From: Eublepharis macularius | Taxonomy: Eukaryota; Chordata; Lepidosauria; Squamata; Eublepharidae | NCBI RefSeq assembly: GCF_028583425.1 | Contig: NC_072790.1 | Span: 213,754,897 to 213,818,896, forward strand | Direction: 5' to 3' | DNA: 64,000 bases | Shown: in pieces, positions 47,323 to 58,622 of the stretch | Numbering within the stretch: the first letter of the stretch is position 1 | How the letters are laid out: the number at the start of each line of letters is the position of its first letter | The notes under the pieces: model-generated | Seen by the model: the letters and a program-made list of their open reading frames with translations, nothing else | Database searches by the model: none | Told to the model about the DNA's origin: nothing | Position numbers and translations under genes: made by a program

Positions 47323-47748
47323 ACAAGAATAAAAGAACATGAAAGACACTGCAGACTTGGACAACCTGAAAAATCAGCAGTGGCTGAACATAGCCTAACT
47401 CAAACAGGGCACAGTATCTTATTCCAGGACACCAAAATACTGGACAACACTTCCAACTACTTTGTCAGACTGCACAGGGAAGCCATTGAAATTCACAAGC
47501 ACAAGCAAAACTTCAACAGGAAAGAAGAAACCTTAAGAATGAACCGAGCATGGTTGCCAGTTCTGAAAAACACCAGGCTAACAAAACATTCTATCCTTGA
47601 CAATAGCCCTGCAGAGAAGATTAGCACATCAAGTACCAATCCATATGCAAAAGAACCTCCTCAGGATACAGTGAAGCCTCCCGCCATTAGCATTCCACAC
47701 CCTGGGAAACTCTTACAGGATGACTCAGCTCAACCCCACCCCTCCTGA
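47323..47748 (+). pseudogene. PLE endonuclease C-terminal fragment
   Basis: Frame TRIKEHERHCRLG to SAQPHPS. It is open but lacks the GIY-YIG strands, which lie in inverted form in the left arm. The upstream part of the ORF is read from the opposite arm by chance. It differs from the right arm of the 38392-40267 element only by scattered substitutions. Confidence 0.8.
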
Positions 47749-47816
47749 GTAGATACAAATGACCTACATCTTTTCCACACTGTGACACTGAGAGATCTCT
47801 GTCTTTTGGTGCTACA

Positions 47817-47857
47817 CCTCTGAAGATGCCAGCCACAGCTGCTGGCGAAACGTCAGG
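47817..47857 (+). ncRNA. Hammerhead ribozyme motif of the second PLE
   Basis: Same core as at 40144-40184: CTGAAGA, paired GCCAGC/GCTGGC, GAAA, GTC, with no substitution in the core. Confidence 0.8.
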
Positions 47858-49165
47858 AACTACAATGCCAAGACCACGGCAATACAGCCCGGAAAACCCA
47901 CAACAACCATCGTTCTCCGGCCGTGAAAGCCTTCGACAATACATCTTTTAGGAGAAATCATAGCTATATAATTGGATGTCAACAATATACAGATGATGCC
48001 CAGCTGTGTATCTTGCTATCCAAATCCCCTGGCAATGCAGTAGAGGTCTTGACTTGCTGCCTGACAACTGTGGTCAAACGGCTGATAGCAATCAAACTGA
48101 AACCGAACCCAGACAAGATAGAAATAATGCTGGTTGGGAAGGAAGAGAATTTGAAGGACATTGTGCTCCCCACTTTTGATGGGGTTCAGTTGACCCTTGC
48201 AGACTCAGTCAAGAGCCTGAATCCAGCACTGCTGCTAAAGAAGCAAGTTAATGCAGCTGCAAAAAAATGCCTTCTTCCAACTCAGTCTAGCCTGGAATGG
48301 CCTCTGCTTTGACATTGCTGATCTGGCCACCTGTATACATGTCCCGGTAATATGCCCATCGAGACTAGACTACTGTAATGCCCACTGCAGACTACTGTAA
48401 TGTACTCTACACAGGTCTCCCTTCATAGTCAACCAGAGACTCCAGTTGGTGCAGAATATCCACAGCTCAATTGTTATCAGGAGCTAGGTAGAACATGTAT
48501 ATTACTCCCATTCCTCAGTTACTCCATTTGCCAACTCTCAACTGCTGGGGTCTATTCAAGGTTTTAGCTGTCACTGACAAAGCTCTTCATGGCCTTGGTC
48601 CCTCATATTTATGGGACTGCTTTTTTCCATATCTGCCATGGCAGCTTTGCTCATCTGAACACTGCCTTCTGCAGGTGCACCCCTACAAATGGGCAAAATC
48701 AACAACTACCCATACAATGCATTCTGTTTTTGTGACCCTCATCTTGTGGAATGGCCTGCCTGATGAGGTTAGGAGGGCCCCCATTTTCCTGTATTTCTGC
48801 AAACTAGGCAAACCTGAATTATCCAGGAGGGCTTTTCTGCACAGCTAATAGAGCTGCGCTGTAAGGAAATGGTTCAGGGAGAAGCTTTGGTAAAGGGATA
48901 GGGATTATGGACTGTACTAGTACTGTATACTTACTATATAGCTCCTGCAGTGTTTAATATGCCATGTTTAATAGTTTATGCTTTGTTTCAACATGGTTTC
49001 AGCTCTGTATCAGATTTCTGCTGTATTCACATTTCTGCCATCCATCCATCCCTACTGCTTTGTTTGTTGAATGTCCCAGCCACTGATCGTATTTACTCAC
49101 TCTATGTAATCTGCCTTGAGCCTCAGGGAGAAAGGCAGACTATAAATAAAGTAAAGAAATCTATG

Positions 49166-49750
49166 TCTCTATATAAAGACAAGTGTCCTGACTGACTCAT
49201 CAACCCCCAGCCCAAACCCCTGGACCTAGCAACATGAAATTCGTGGAGAACATTCCTTTCATGATGTAAACAGCCACTAAGAAGGGATTTTAAAAAATTT
49301 GCTCCCCTAAGGGAGTAAACGGGTAAAATGTGTTTTCCCAAAGGGATACAGCTTCCCTGTGTGGCTGGCAGACTGCTGCCTGCTTGCACCCGTACCCACT
49401 GCCAACTCAGCCACTCTTCCCTGATTGGGCCAGCCTTTCAAGGTCATTTGCATATGCAAGCTGATTGGAGCTCACAACATTCCACACCTCATCCCACCCC
49501 CAGAGACAGTTGGAACATAGAGGTCATTTGCATATGCGGCCTGATTGGTCCTCACCCCCCCCCCACACACATTCTAAACAGTATACAGTTGCTATTGGGA
49601 ACGTGTCCTGAGGTAAAATGCACCTCCCAGTCTTCCCCTAAAAGTTCACTTGCCAATCTCCCTGTGGGGCTTGGATTTTCTGTGTGGTTGGCTGGGCCCC
49701 TCTTTCTGATTGGTCAGCTCTGATTGGTCAGCTGTGGAACTCTGAGTTCT
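49166..49750 (+). mobile_element. Possible Helitron-like or other DNA-element fragment
   Basis: Begins with TCTCTATATAAAGACAAGTG (about 49166), reminiscent of Helitron 5' ends (TC plus TATATAAA), then CTGACTGACTCATCAACCCC. Downstream GGTCATTTGCATATGC occurs twice (49441 and 49521), and CTGATTGGTCAGCT twice near 49710. No 3' hairpin plus CTRR end was pinned down, so class and right limit are weak. Confidence 0.3.
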
Positions 49751-52700
49751 GAGGTAAAAATCAGGTAAAGGAAACTGCAGACAGTTGAAGAAAGATGGTA
49801 AAAGACTCCTGAATAGGGCTAACATGCTTTGCTTTATGCTATTATACTACAAAACCAACTTCAAAAAATGTTACATACCCATAAGTATTAGAACTGCATT
49901 TAAAGTAGTTAAATATTGTAGCAAAGCACAGGTATCAAGCTAGTAAATTAATAAAAGATTCTAACCAAGCATGTATACATGCAGATGCCCATTCACACAA
50001 CTGTCATATCCCCACTATTGTACTTGGGTTGAGAGCTAACTGGTAGCTCAATTTACTCCTGTGAGTGACCACAAGGGATGAAAAATGACTAAAATGGGAC
50101 TCAGCTGGGCATTTCATGTAACTATTATGCAGGCACTAGGAATTATACAGTACAAAAAAAGTACCATTTCATAGCTTGATGGTGTAAACACAGCTGAGAA
50201 ACTATTCATTTCATTACTTTACAGTTATTGGACAGCAAACCCTTAAGGAGAGGGCTATTTAAGATAAACAGGTCTTCATATCTATGTCAATTTTCAAAAT
50301 TCCCTCAAACGTCTCCACAAATAATCATTAGAATTCACTCACAGCTTGTCCTTAAGAAGCCAGAATGAAAGTGAAAGGATTTCAGATAATTTTGTATTAT
50401 TTACTCACATCAATGGTTATTTCACCCCATTGCATGAGTGCTGTAGCAAACGCTGACGTTGTCGATAGATAAGCTGCTGTTTAGAGCTCTTCTAAGCAAA
50501 GATGTGATAACATAATAGCCTAGGTTGTTATGGTTTCCTTCCTTTTCAAGGGACGGCAAATAACCTTGGAAATATCATAACTGAAAATGTCATTATTGCA
50601 CGTTGGAGCTGATTGGGCTGTCAGTCAAATTTTGACAACTTGTTTGCTCCATTTTTCATTTAAGAGGTGCTTTAACTCTCTTTTTAACATTTGAGTTCTT
50701 AGCACTGCCTAACCAAATTCAGAGTGGGATAAATCCTCCAGCATTGTAGGAAGTAATGGAAAAGGCAGAGAAAACAGATCCATAGATCTGAGGAGACGGT
50801 CAGGCTTGCCTGTTCTGAGCAAAAAACAGTTTTTTGAATCGCCTTTTGTGAAAAATTTAGTAATGTTATTTTCTAGGCTGGAAAAACTCCCCCCCCCCCC
50901 CAAATTCTTGAAATCTGCTAAAATTTCCAATTTTGTTATTGAAATGTATGATATTTCAAATTAAAAATGTGTGTATATTTTGATTATGAAATTTCATCCA
51001 TATAACATTATTTTCACCCTTCTATGGCAGCCCAGACCATGAGGAACAGGATTTCAGGGGCATTTCTGATTGGTATGGAGGCGGAGCGGGGGGGGGGGCG
51101 GCGGCGGCAAGGAAGTCATGCTCCTTGGGCAGAAGTCCTTGTTCCCCTGGAAACACTTGTGTGGATCTAAACCAATAAGATGGACTGGTAGGAAATCAAG
51201 CTCTTTCCAGAAAGTGAACACATGTGAAATGGCCTATAAGTCAAACTGGGGAACTCCTAGCAACTATGAAGGATGTTAGATATGAGGAAATCAAATATTA
51301 GTACATGAAACATCTGCAAGCTTGTATCTGGGTTGTATCACTTCAGACTGTAGTTGTGGACTCACATGACTTAATGTTCAGACTTCAGATGAAACCCTAC
51401 ATGTAGGACATTGGAGTGTCAAGGAGGCTACTAAGCTAGAACATTTTCCTGACGTCCTAGTTCTTTGTGTGCAGGGAAAGGTTTATTTTGTATGGAGGAA
51501 TATTTGACATATGAACCTCCCCCTGCATTCAGAAATGCTGCAGCCTAGACCCAAGTTTAACACCAACTTGCCAGCTTTTGTGAGAACTAGGCCATAGAGC
51601 ACTAAGCCTGAGAGGATGGGTAGTAGATATTCTTCAGTAAAGTTGATTTATTTCCATAACGTATTAAAGGATTTAAAGAGACAATAAGCCCAGGTCTTCT
51701 GGGAACTGTGTGGTTCCCTTCTATATTATTTTCATTGCAGCAGGTCAGCTGTACAGCATGATAGTGTAAATATCTCCTGCAACGTACGTTTTCAGCTTCG
51801 GAGTCAGGCATATTTGATTAATGAGTGCTAGAGGCACGTGATGATATTACTGTGCTCCTTAGACTGAAGTTATAACTCTAGTTCTTTGCTTTTTTAAGCC
51901 CTGAAGCAACGAAGTGAGAGACAAATGAACTGCATTTGCAATGTCAAACTAAGATTTCTTTCCTTGCAAATCACAAGCTTGCAGTGTAAATTCCAGTGTT
52001 TCACATCACCTATTCCAAGTGTTAATTCTGCCTCCTTTTTAATATTTACGTTTCATTTGTATAATTTGATCAGGGCTTATAGGTGGGAGAAAAATAGAAC
52101 TGTGACATTTTTGGAATATGTGAATGACCTTTAGGATTTTCTAGACGATGTGGATGTTTCTAAAGCCCTGTTAATGACAGGTTTATAAAATGTAAATGTC
52201 GTGAATATTTTTTTCTTCCTCTCTCATAATGCTTGAACTTGGAGCCACCCAATGGCACTGGGTTGGATACTATAGATCTGTTCTGCTAGAGAGACATTTA
52301 AACATGATTTCTCTCCCCACTGGGTAGCCTGATGTGGTACAGTCCTGCAAGAGCTGCAATGTGTGATTTACCTGGACAAAGAATGAGTTCATCCCCAAAC
52401 TGCGCAGAGACCATGCAGGCAAGCAGAAAGATATGAGTGTGCACGCGTACACAGACACAAACACATGACAGCTTTTGTCTTGCAACTACATTTTAGGGCC
52501 TGCTTGCCACAATATAATTTCAGTCTTCTGTTAAAAAGCTGTAAAAACTATCAACCTCAAGCCGAGCTTCATAATTAAAGCATTTGGTTTGAAATGAGCT
52601 TTATGTTCAATATCCTGCTCATAATAAGTAAACTTACCATTAAAACAACTTACTAAAAATAAGTGCTCTGCATGCTATAGGCTTCTATTCCCGTAAGTAT

Positions 52701-53717
52701 GATGTTGTGTGGGTGTAAGAGTCCTTGTGCAAAGTGTGTTTCTGTGTGGGGAGAGCTCTCCCCACACAGCTTGAGTGGGGAGAGCTCTCCCCACACAGCT
52801 TGAGTGGGGAGAGCTATCTTATTTCTAAACGTGAAACAAATGCCCCAAAGAACTGGTCTGGGCTTTGAGATCTGCATGGGCTGCCCTTCTCTGGCTCCTT
52901 CTCAGGGTTTTTTAAACTGTATTTCAAGGAGCCTGGGGCTCCATCCACATGTCAAGGGCTCCCCATGTTGCTTTCATTGCCACTGAGAATACAGAGGCTT
53001 GTGAATCAATTTCAGAGCCTGGGCGCAATCTGGGAGACAAAAATGGCCCTGGAAAGGGTGTTGCCACCTGGCTTACCCCTAGTCCCCCCCCCAATGAAGG
53101 GGGGGAGGGAGGTGGGCCTACTTGCAATCATGTCCAACTAAAATGGGGCAGGGCCACTAGCTCCCACAAGGTGGGGGCATAGGACAGGGTCTCTGGCTCT
53201 CATGAGGTGGGAGCCACTGCCTTGCAGTAGCGGCTCCCACCCCTTTGAGGAGGCTGCCAAGTTGTGACGGAAGTGGCTCGTATCTAGTTCATGCAGGGCT
53301 GCCTTGAGTCAGGGCAATACTGGTGGGGGAGGCATTCCCCAGGCAATCAGCCCACTAGGACTTTCTCCATTGTTTAATGGCCAATCTGTCCCTTCATGGA
53401 GCTTCCATAAATAGAAACAGATTTTTCTTTTGTTCCTTAATGCAATGATGGGGCGTAATAGACCTGGTCATAAAATTAGTGTACATCCCTGAATGTGTCC
53501 CAGAATCCTCTGTAACACACTGAGAGTGGATGGGAGATGCAGATACACTAATTCACATGGAAAAAGTTTCTCTAAAGGTAAAAAAAATTCAACACATGAA
53601 AGCAAAAAGGTGTTACCGGTAATTTAAATGACAGATGATGAGTATTCAACAGTTGTAATTGAAACAGATCATGAGAGGGAGGGCAGGAAGGGTAACACAC
53701 ATCAATGCTTAGTTCTC
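49751..53717. other. AT-rich DNA, no gene recognised
   Basis: Poly-C near 50888, a GGGGGGGGGGCGGCGGCGGC tract near 51090, and the hairpin tandem at 52746-52816 are the only structures noted. C-rich low complexity at 53085-53230. Confidence 0.5.
52746..52816. repeat. Tandem array of a 29-bp self-complementary unit, about 2.4 copies
   Basis: The unit is GTGGGGAGAGCTCTCCCCAC plus ACAGCTTGA. The first 20 bases are a perfect palindrome. Units start at 52746, 52775 and 52804. Confidence 0.9.
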
Positions 53718-53937
53718 GTGGCCCCTTCTTACATTCTCAGGATAAGGCCGATCATCACCTTGGGGTCAGGTAGCAATTTTCCCCAGGCCAGTTTGGCTAG
53801 GGATCCTAGCCATCTTCTGGGCATGAAGCAGGGGTCACTGGTGGTGTGTGAGGGAGGTAGTTGTGAATTTCCTGTATTGTGTCGGGAGTTGGACTGGATG
53901 ACCCTAGAGGTCCCTTCCAACCCTATGATTCTATGAG
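53718..53937 (+). mobile_element. CR1 3' end
   Basis: GTCGGGAGTTGGACTGGATG, then TAGAGGTCCCTTCCAACCCT and ATGATTCTATGA at the end are CR1 3' UTR hallmarks. Confidence 0.87.
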
Positions 53938-55513
53938 ACTAACCACAGATGCCCATTTAAAAATGGAACCGAAGAAGATGCCACTACCCATTGATATGAA
54001 CAGATCTTGTACTTGCTTTTCAGCCTGGAAGCTAAGGCTTCAGATTCATTTAAATCTTCCCTGTGACAAAAATAGACATGGTTATGTGGTGAAGTTTTGG
54101 GTACAAGGTTATAATAGATTTGTTGTCCCAGGCACTCCATTCACTGTTGTTTGATTGTTAACAGCAAATTGTGAGGGATATATTTATGTACCAGCCTGTG
54201 TTAGTGGCACCTCCATTTAAACTCAAGTTGGTGCTCCTAGGTCTACAGCTGCCTCTCATGTTTTAGAGGTGTCTGTGTGTGGGACAGGGAAGGAGAGACT
54301 TAAAATCAAGGCTTAAAAATTCCTGGAATGTCAGAGATGATATAAGAAATTCATTTGCCATAAACTGCACCATATGTTCTCTGGCCTCCAGCTCTGTAGG
54401 GTTCTACCTTAATGACCTTATGGACTGAGCACTTTGCTGAAATTTTGCAGGACATACGGGCCTATCACATTCACCTTTTCCTTCTAATTTCCTGGTCTTT
54501 TTCTGCTTTGTCTTTTATCAGAAACCTTTATATCAGTTCAATGCCTTATTTTGCCATGCGACATTAATCACCCCCCTCCCCATTTTTTGAACAGCATATT
54601 GATATCACACAATGAAACAAAGGGGACAAGAAAAGGAGTACATTGAGTCAGCCATGTCTAGATGACTTTAATCTGATTCACAGGATTCAATAAAGCTAGA
54701 ACATCAGTCAGAAAGGATATCTGCCTGGTTTCTCACATGTTGCTCCTTCTCAGTCTTAATACATTTGTGCAAATATCCTGGCTGAACAGTATGATGTTTA
54801 TCTTCCAGTAGTGATAAGAATCTAGACTGGTCATGGATATTAATAATAACATGATTACTTAGTTATTTATGTAGTGTTATGTAGAGTCTTCAGATTACTT
54901 CATATACATTATCTGACTATCATATGAATGTGTATGATATTTGGATGGTATGAATTGTTTTATGGATATTTATAGCATAATGTGGATTATTAATATAATA
55001 ATTTTTATCTGATTCATCCTTGTACCAACTTTATAAGGCCAGCCATTATGATCACTCCTCTGTTATGGACAGCTAACATTGAAAGACAGAGATCACTGAA
55101 TAAGATCATCACAGAAGTGTGATTGAATCAGACACCACAGGGTCTTCTCAGCCTATCAAGGTGTCCAAGTGCCCTTATCCCTGCCATTTGAGCAGGGCCC
55201 AAGGTGAGCATCAAAGGAAGCCAAGGAACTACTGTTTAGCCCACTTTGAACTTCAGATGGCAGCAGCACCAGCGCAGGAGGCAACAACAGGCACAAGCCA
55301 AATCTGTCACCTCCTCCTATAGTGTTGCCTCTGCTAGACTGGTGCCCAAGCAGCTGCTTGGATTACCATGGTGGTGCATGGCCATGTGGGACAATGAGAA
55401 GTAATAGTTCCATTCTGTTCTGCACTTGTCAGGTCAATTTGATGTACTCTATCCAGTTCTTCGTTCCACACTTTGAGAAGGATATTTACAAATTGGAATG
55501 AGTTCTGAGGAGT
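53938..55513. other. AT-rich DNA, no gene recognised
   Basis: 54850-55080 weakly resembles an antisense MIR/L2 tail. Nothing else with defined ends. Confidence 0.45.
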
Positions 55514-55821
55514 GTAATGAATAGAGATGGGCAGGAACAGAAAAAAACCCTGAACATGATGTTCGTTGTTCCTTTCCAGGGCGACAGCAGGAGTTCAGAC
55601 AGAGTTCAGACAATCCCTGCCTAAGATGCCAAGGGAATTGATTGCAGGTGCCAGATTGTCTGGCTTGATGAACAGCAACGGACAGCAATGAATGAGGCTT
55701 GCAACGACCACCTGTTTGTTTAGAATGGGGCCTCATGAACAGCTTGTTCGCGAACAGCAGATTGGGCTGTTTGTGGCTTTTTTTGTTTGTATTGCTGTTC
55801 ATGCCCATCTCTAGTAATGAA
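55514..55821. mobile_element. hAT-like non-autonomous element (292 bp), perfect 8-bp TSD
   Basis: GTAATGAA flanks 55522-55813. Ends are TAGAGATGGGCAGGAACAG and CTGTTCATGCCCATCTCTA. The interior has GAACAGC/GCTGTTC words on both sides. Same termini as 33390 and 35674, different body. Confidence 0.88.
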
Positions 55822-56852
55822 GGTGGTTGAGCTTCCAGAACACATCCAATGAGCAATTATTGAAGGAACTGAGTATGTTAGATTGGGAAAGACTGGGGAG
55901 AGAGGGCATGTTTAACTTGAAGAATTTCTAAGATAAATCTGGAGTTAGGGACATAGCCAGATTTGCTGTGTCACAGCATTTGTTTCCTTCCATTTATTTG
56001 CATCTCTTCCTCTTATGTCACCTGAGAAACTGATAAAACATGAACTGATAAACTGACAAAACACTGTAAAAATTCAATTTTGATGTCATAGTAAGTCTGA
56101 TTTGTCAAGAATTCAGTCCTCTTTCTTGCGTTTTACCAAATAATACAAAATTAGCCAGTCACTCATTGGGCAAGTAAGATTTGGGGTGGCTCTGTTGTGT
56201 GATTGGACTCTTTTCTCCTGCTCTGGACTGTTGAGAGATGGAGGGTAATTTTCCCTTGGCCTAGTTGTTAATTTGGCTTGTCAGGCTCTAACACAACCAG
56301 CAGAAACAGACTAGGTTTGGGTGAAGGAAAGTGGTACATTAGTTAGCAAATTGAGACTTTGGAATGGTGAAAGAGGGTTTACTAAAGCCAAACTCTTGCA
56401 GCTCACTGGCTAGAGGGGAGACACGGTGGATTGCCCAAACATGGAGAAAACATCTTCAAATCTCACCTAAGCCAAAGCCATATAGAAGAATTGAAAGATG
56501 AAGCATTAAGAGATTTTCTGTTCAGATAAGCTATTTAGCCAGGTTGTGTACTAGTTCAGCTTTTTAACTGATGTCTCATCTCTTCATTCCACAGTGTTGT
56601 AGAAATTATTACAGTTGTTGTTTTTATTAATTATAACCTGCCTTTCTTACAGCGATTCAAGGTGGATTACAAAATATGGAGAACAATTTAATGATACAGC
56701 AAAGACCTCCAATAAACAATGCAGTAGGACTAGGATGGCAGAACTGGAAAAACAATGCAAAACCCAGTCTAAGGTATAATATATCATAATAGGTTACAAA
56801 GGTAAAGGATACTGCAGTAAAAAGGGAGGTGATATTTTCAATAAACTGTGCA
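55822..56852. other. AT-rich DNA with a LINE tail
   Basis: 56625-56800 resembles the antisense LINE-tail family (TTATAACCTGCCTTTCTTAC, then AAGGTGGATTACAAAATATG). No gene. Confidence 0.45.
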
Positions 56853-57028
56853 ATAGATTATATTAAAAGTCCAGTAGCACCTTTAAGATTAGCCAACTTT
56901 ATTGAGACATACGCTTTTGAGAACCACAGCTCCCTTTGTCAGATGTGGTTCTTGAAAGTTTATGCTATTGGACTTTTTACTGTTTTGCAACTACATACTA
57001 ACGGCTAACTACTCTGGATAGATTATAT
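56853..57028. mobile_element. Small foldback retroelement with hammerhead-like core, 11-bp TSD
   Basis: ATAGATTATAT occurs at 56853-56863 and 57018-57028. The 154-bp insert has a minus arm (AAGTCCAGTAGCACCTTTAA to CCCTTTGTCAGATG) joined to a plus arm (TGGTTCTTGAAAG onward). It is the same family as 12073-12273 and has the same junction position within the hammerhead-like stem II loop. The core is degraded (CTGACAA). Confidence 0.7.
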
Positions 57029-57210
57029 GACTATTGATGGTTGTTGTGGGTTTTCCGGGCTGTATTGCCGTGGTCTTGGCATTGTAGTTCCTGACGTTTC
57101 GCCAGCAGCTGCCAGGAACTACAATGCCAAGACCACGGCAATACAGCCCGGAAAACCCACAACAACCATCGTTCTCCGGCCGTGAAAGCCTTCGACAATA
57201 TATGACTATT
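57025..57210. mobile_element. Minimal PLE foldback, 164 bp, 11-bp TSD
   Basis: ATATGACTATT occurs at 57025-57035 and 57200-57210. Left arm 57036-57111 is the minus-oriented PLE 3' end, beginning GATGGTTGTTGTGGG at the same offset as the left arm of the 38392 element. Right arm from about 57113 (CAGGAACTACAATGCC) is plus-oriented and runs to the true 3' end. Its left edge sits at the ribozyme cleavage position. No protein. It lies directly beside the preceding insertion. Confidence 0.87.
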
Positions 57211-57930
57211 CTTTACAGAAATAACCTTCTGTACTATTCTATTATATTACTATTTCTTCTTTTGTAAAAATGTCCTCCTGAACTTTTCAGTTTTGCATAT
57301 TCTGCAAAATGATAGGCAGGTTGTTCCACAAGGCGAGACCTACCACAGTGAATGTACGTGAACAAGCATGAATGAGAAATAACATTTAATACCTTGAGTG
57401 ATTCTGCCCATCTTATTGAATCTTTTTTTTAAAGAGAGGCCTGGGCCACTTCATTTCTTGAGGCTCTCCCCACCCTTGCCACCCCTGCGCCTTGCCTGGT
57501 CCCCCACTTCTGCTGCTGGGCTCGGCACAGCACCTTTCACAGCTCCTGGCCTCTGCTGCCACTGCCAGGCCAGTTACAGCTCTCAGCCTTGCTGCTATTA
57601 TTGACAGAGGAACACAGATAATGCTCTTGGTTTTTGTGGGAGGGACCCTCTAGGGATCCCATTTCCCTGGTGGGGGCAGGGGATCCTCAGCTCCCAGTCC
57701 CCCTGCCACACTCACCTGGCTGGCAGTGGTAAGGGCAGGGGAATGGGTTAAACACCCTCCCCCCCCCGCTCCGAGTCCACTTCTGCATGCTCCAGATTGC
57801 TTTCACATTATGCTGGGAATGACATTATTCCAAGTGCAATGTGGAAGTGCAGGGTTACAGGAGGAGCTGATTGGGTAAAAATCAGCTCTAACACTAGATT
57901 GTTCTAGGTATGTTTCCTTGGTATCCCCCC
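57211..57930. other. Spacer with C-rich stretch
   Basis: 57440-57780 is rich in CCCC and CTGCTGCC words. No gene or element ends recognised. Confidence 0.45.
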
Positions 57931-58152
57931 TTGTTCTTTCAGGACAATTTAACACCTACTCAGAGTGTTTTACAAAGTGTGTTATTATTATCCCCACAAC
58001 AATCACCCTGTGATGTGGGTGGGGCTGACAGAGCTCTGAAAGAGCTGTGACTGACCCAAGGTCACCCAGCTGGCTTCAAGAGGAAGTGAGGAATCAAACC
58101 GGGTTCTCCAGATTAGAGTCCTGCTGCTCTTAACCACTACATCAAACTGGCT
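57931..58152 (-). mobile_element. tRNA-derived SINE, antisense
   Basis: The minus strand begins AGCCAGTTTGATGTAGTGGT, with GGTTTGATTCCTCA as B box. The tail parallels the copy at 24381-24633 (GATAATAATAACACAC, GTCCTGAAAGAAC). Confidence 0.85.
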
Positions 58153-58154
58153 CT

Positions 58155-58179
58155 GATGATGATGACGATGATGACGATA
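58155..58179. repeat. GATGAT/GATGAC trinucleotide microsatellite
   Basis: GATGATGATGACGATGATGA follows the SINE head directly. Confidence 0.9.
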
Positions 58180-58498
58180 ACAGCACTATTAATTCATAGT
58201 GCATTACAGGTAATGTGACGGAAGTTTAAAGTTATGTGACAAATGTTTTCTTCTTCTTTCACTCCTGTCAGTTTATTTCTGTGATTGTACGTCTAACCTC
58301 ATTTGGAGATATCAAAAGTCTAAATTTGAGGCCATCTGTGAATTTGAGGCCTGGACCAAATGGCTCTCGTTGTCCTGCCCCCCATGATAGATCCTGATCC
58401 TGGGATATTTTGCCTGAGTAAGAACTTCCAAATGTTTGCTTTGAGTGAAATGCAGCGGCAACTCTCTGAACAGCCCTTATTATTGCAAAGATCCTATC

Positions 58499-58622
58499 TC
58501 AGGGCCAAGCTACACATGACGAAAGACACTTGCCTGGCAAGTGGATTGAGTGGAGGGCAAGTGAACAGGGAGAAATACACTTGCCATTCAAGTGTCATTT
58601 GTCACTTGTAGCTTGGCCCTCA
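58499..58622 (+). mobile_element. 118-bp Harbinger-like palindromic MITE, TCA target duplication
   Basis: Element 58502-58619, the same 118 bp as at 62279 with a few substitutions (GACGAAAGACACTTGCCTGG), in the opposite orientation to 32625. Confidence 0.7.

Larger units (their letters stand above)
46944..47956. mobile_element. Penelope-like element, second head-to-head inverted insertion, 12-bp TSD
   Basis: CTTTTAGGAGAA occurs at 46944-46955 and 47945-47956. Left arm 46960-47322 is minus-oriented (RT-endonuclease linker and GIY-YIG part). Right arm 47323-47944 is plus-oriented (endonuclease C-terminal part to 3' end). Four filler bases follow the left TSD. The arms overlap in the endonuclease region. 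It is inserted within the L2-like LINE between RT motifs B and C. Confidence 0.9.
46330..49165 (+). mobile_element. L2-like LINE, decayed, interrupted by a PLE
   Basis: Translated fragments in shifting frames follow the order of an L2/CR1-group ORF2: GTFSWPLSTHYLK-like, VRERAAADQLQVSLHN, LDPFQSNFRP, HPSLLLLLDLSEVFYT (RT motif A region), ILSCGVSQGAILPP (motif B). After the PLE come YTDDAQLCILLSKSP (motif C, normally YADD), LIAIKLKPNPDKIEIMLVGK, and near 48500 a C-terminal KVLAVTDKALHGLGPSYLWD. It ends TCTATGTAATCTGCCTTGAG and ACTATAAATAAAG. Many stops; inactive. The L2-versus-CR1 call is by recognition only. Confidence 0.82.

Noticed and set aside
53879..54154. 91-codon ORF after the CR1 tail
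   Set aside because: Its first part is CR1 3' UTR and the remainder has no recognisable domain.
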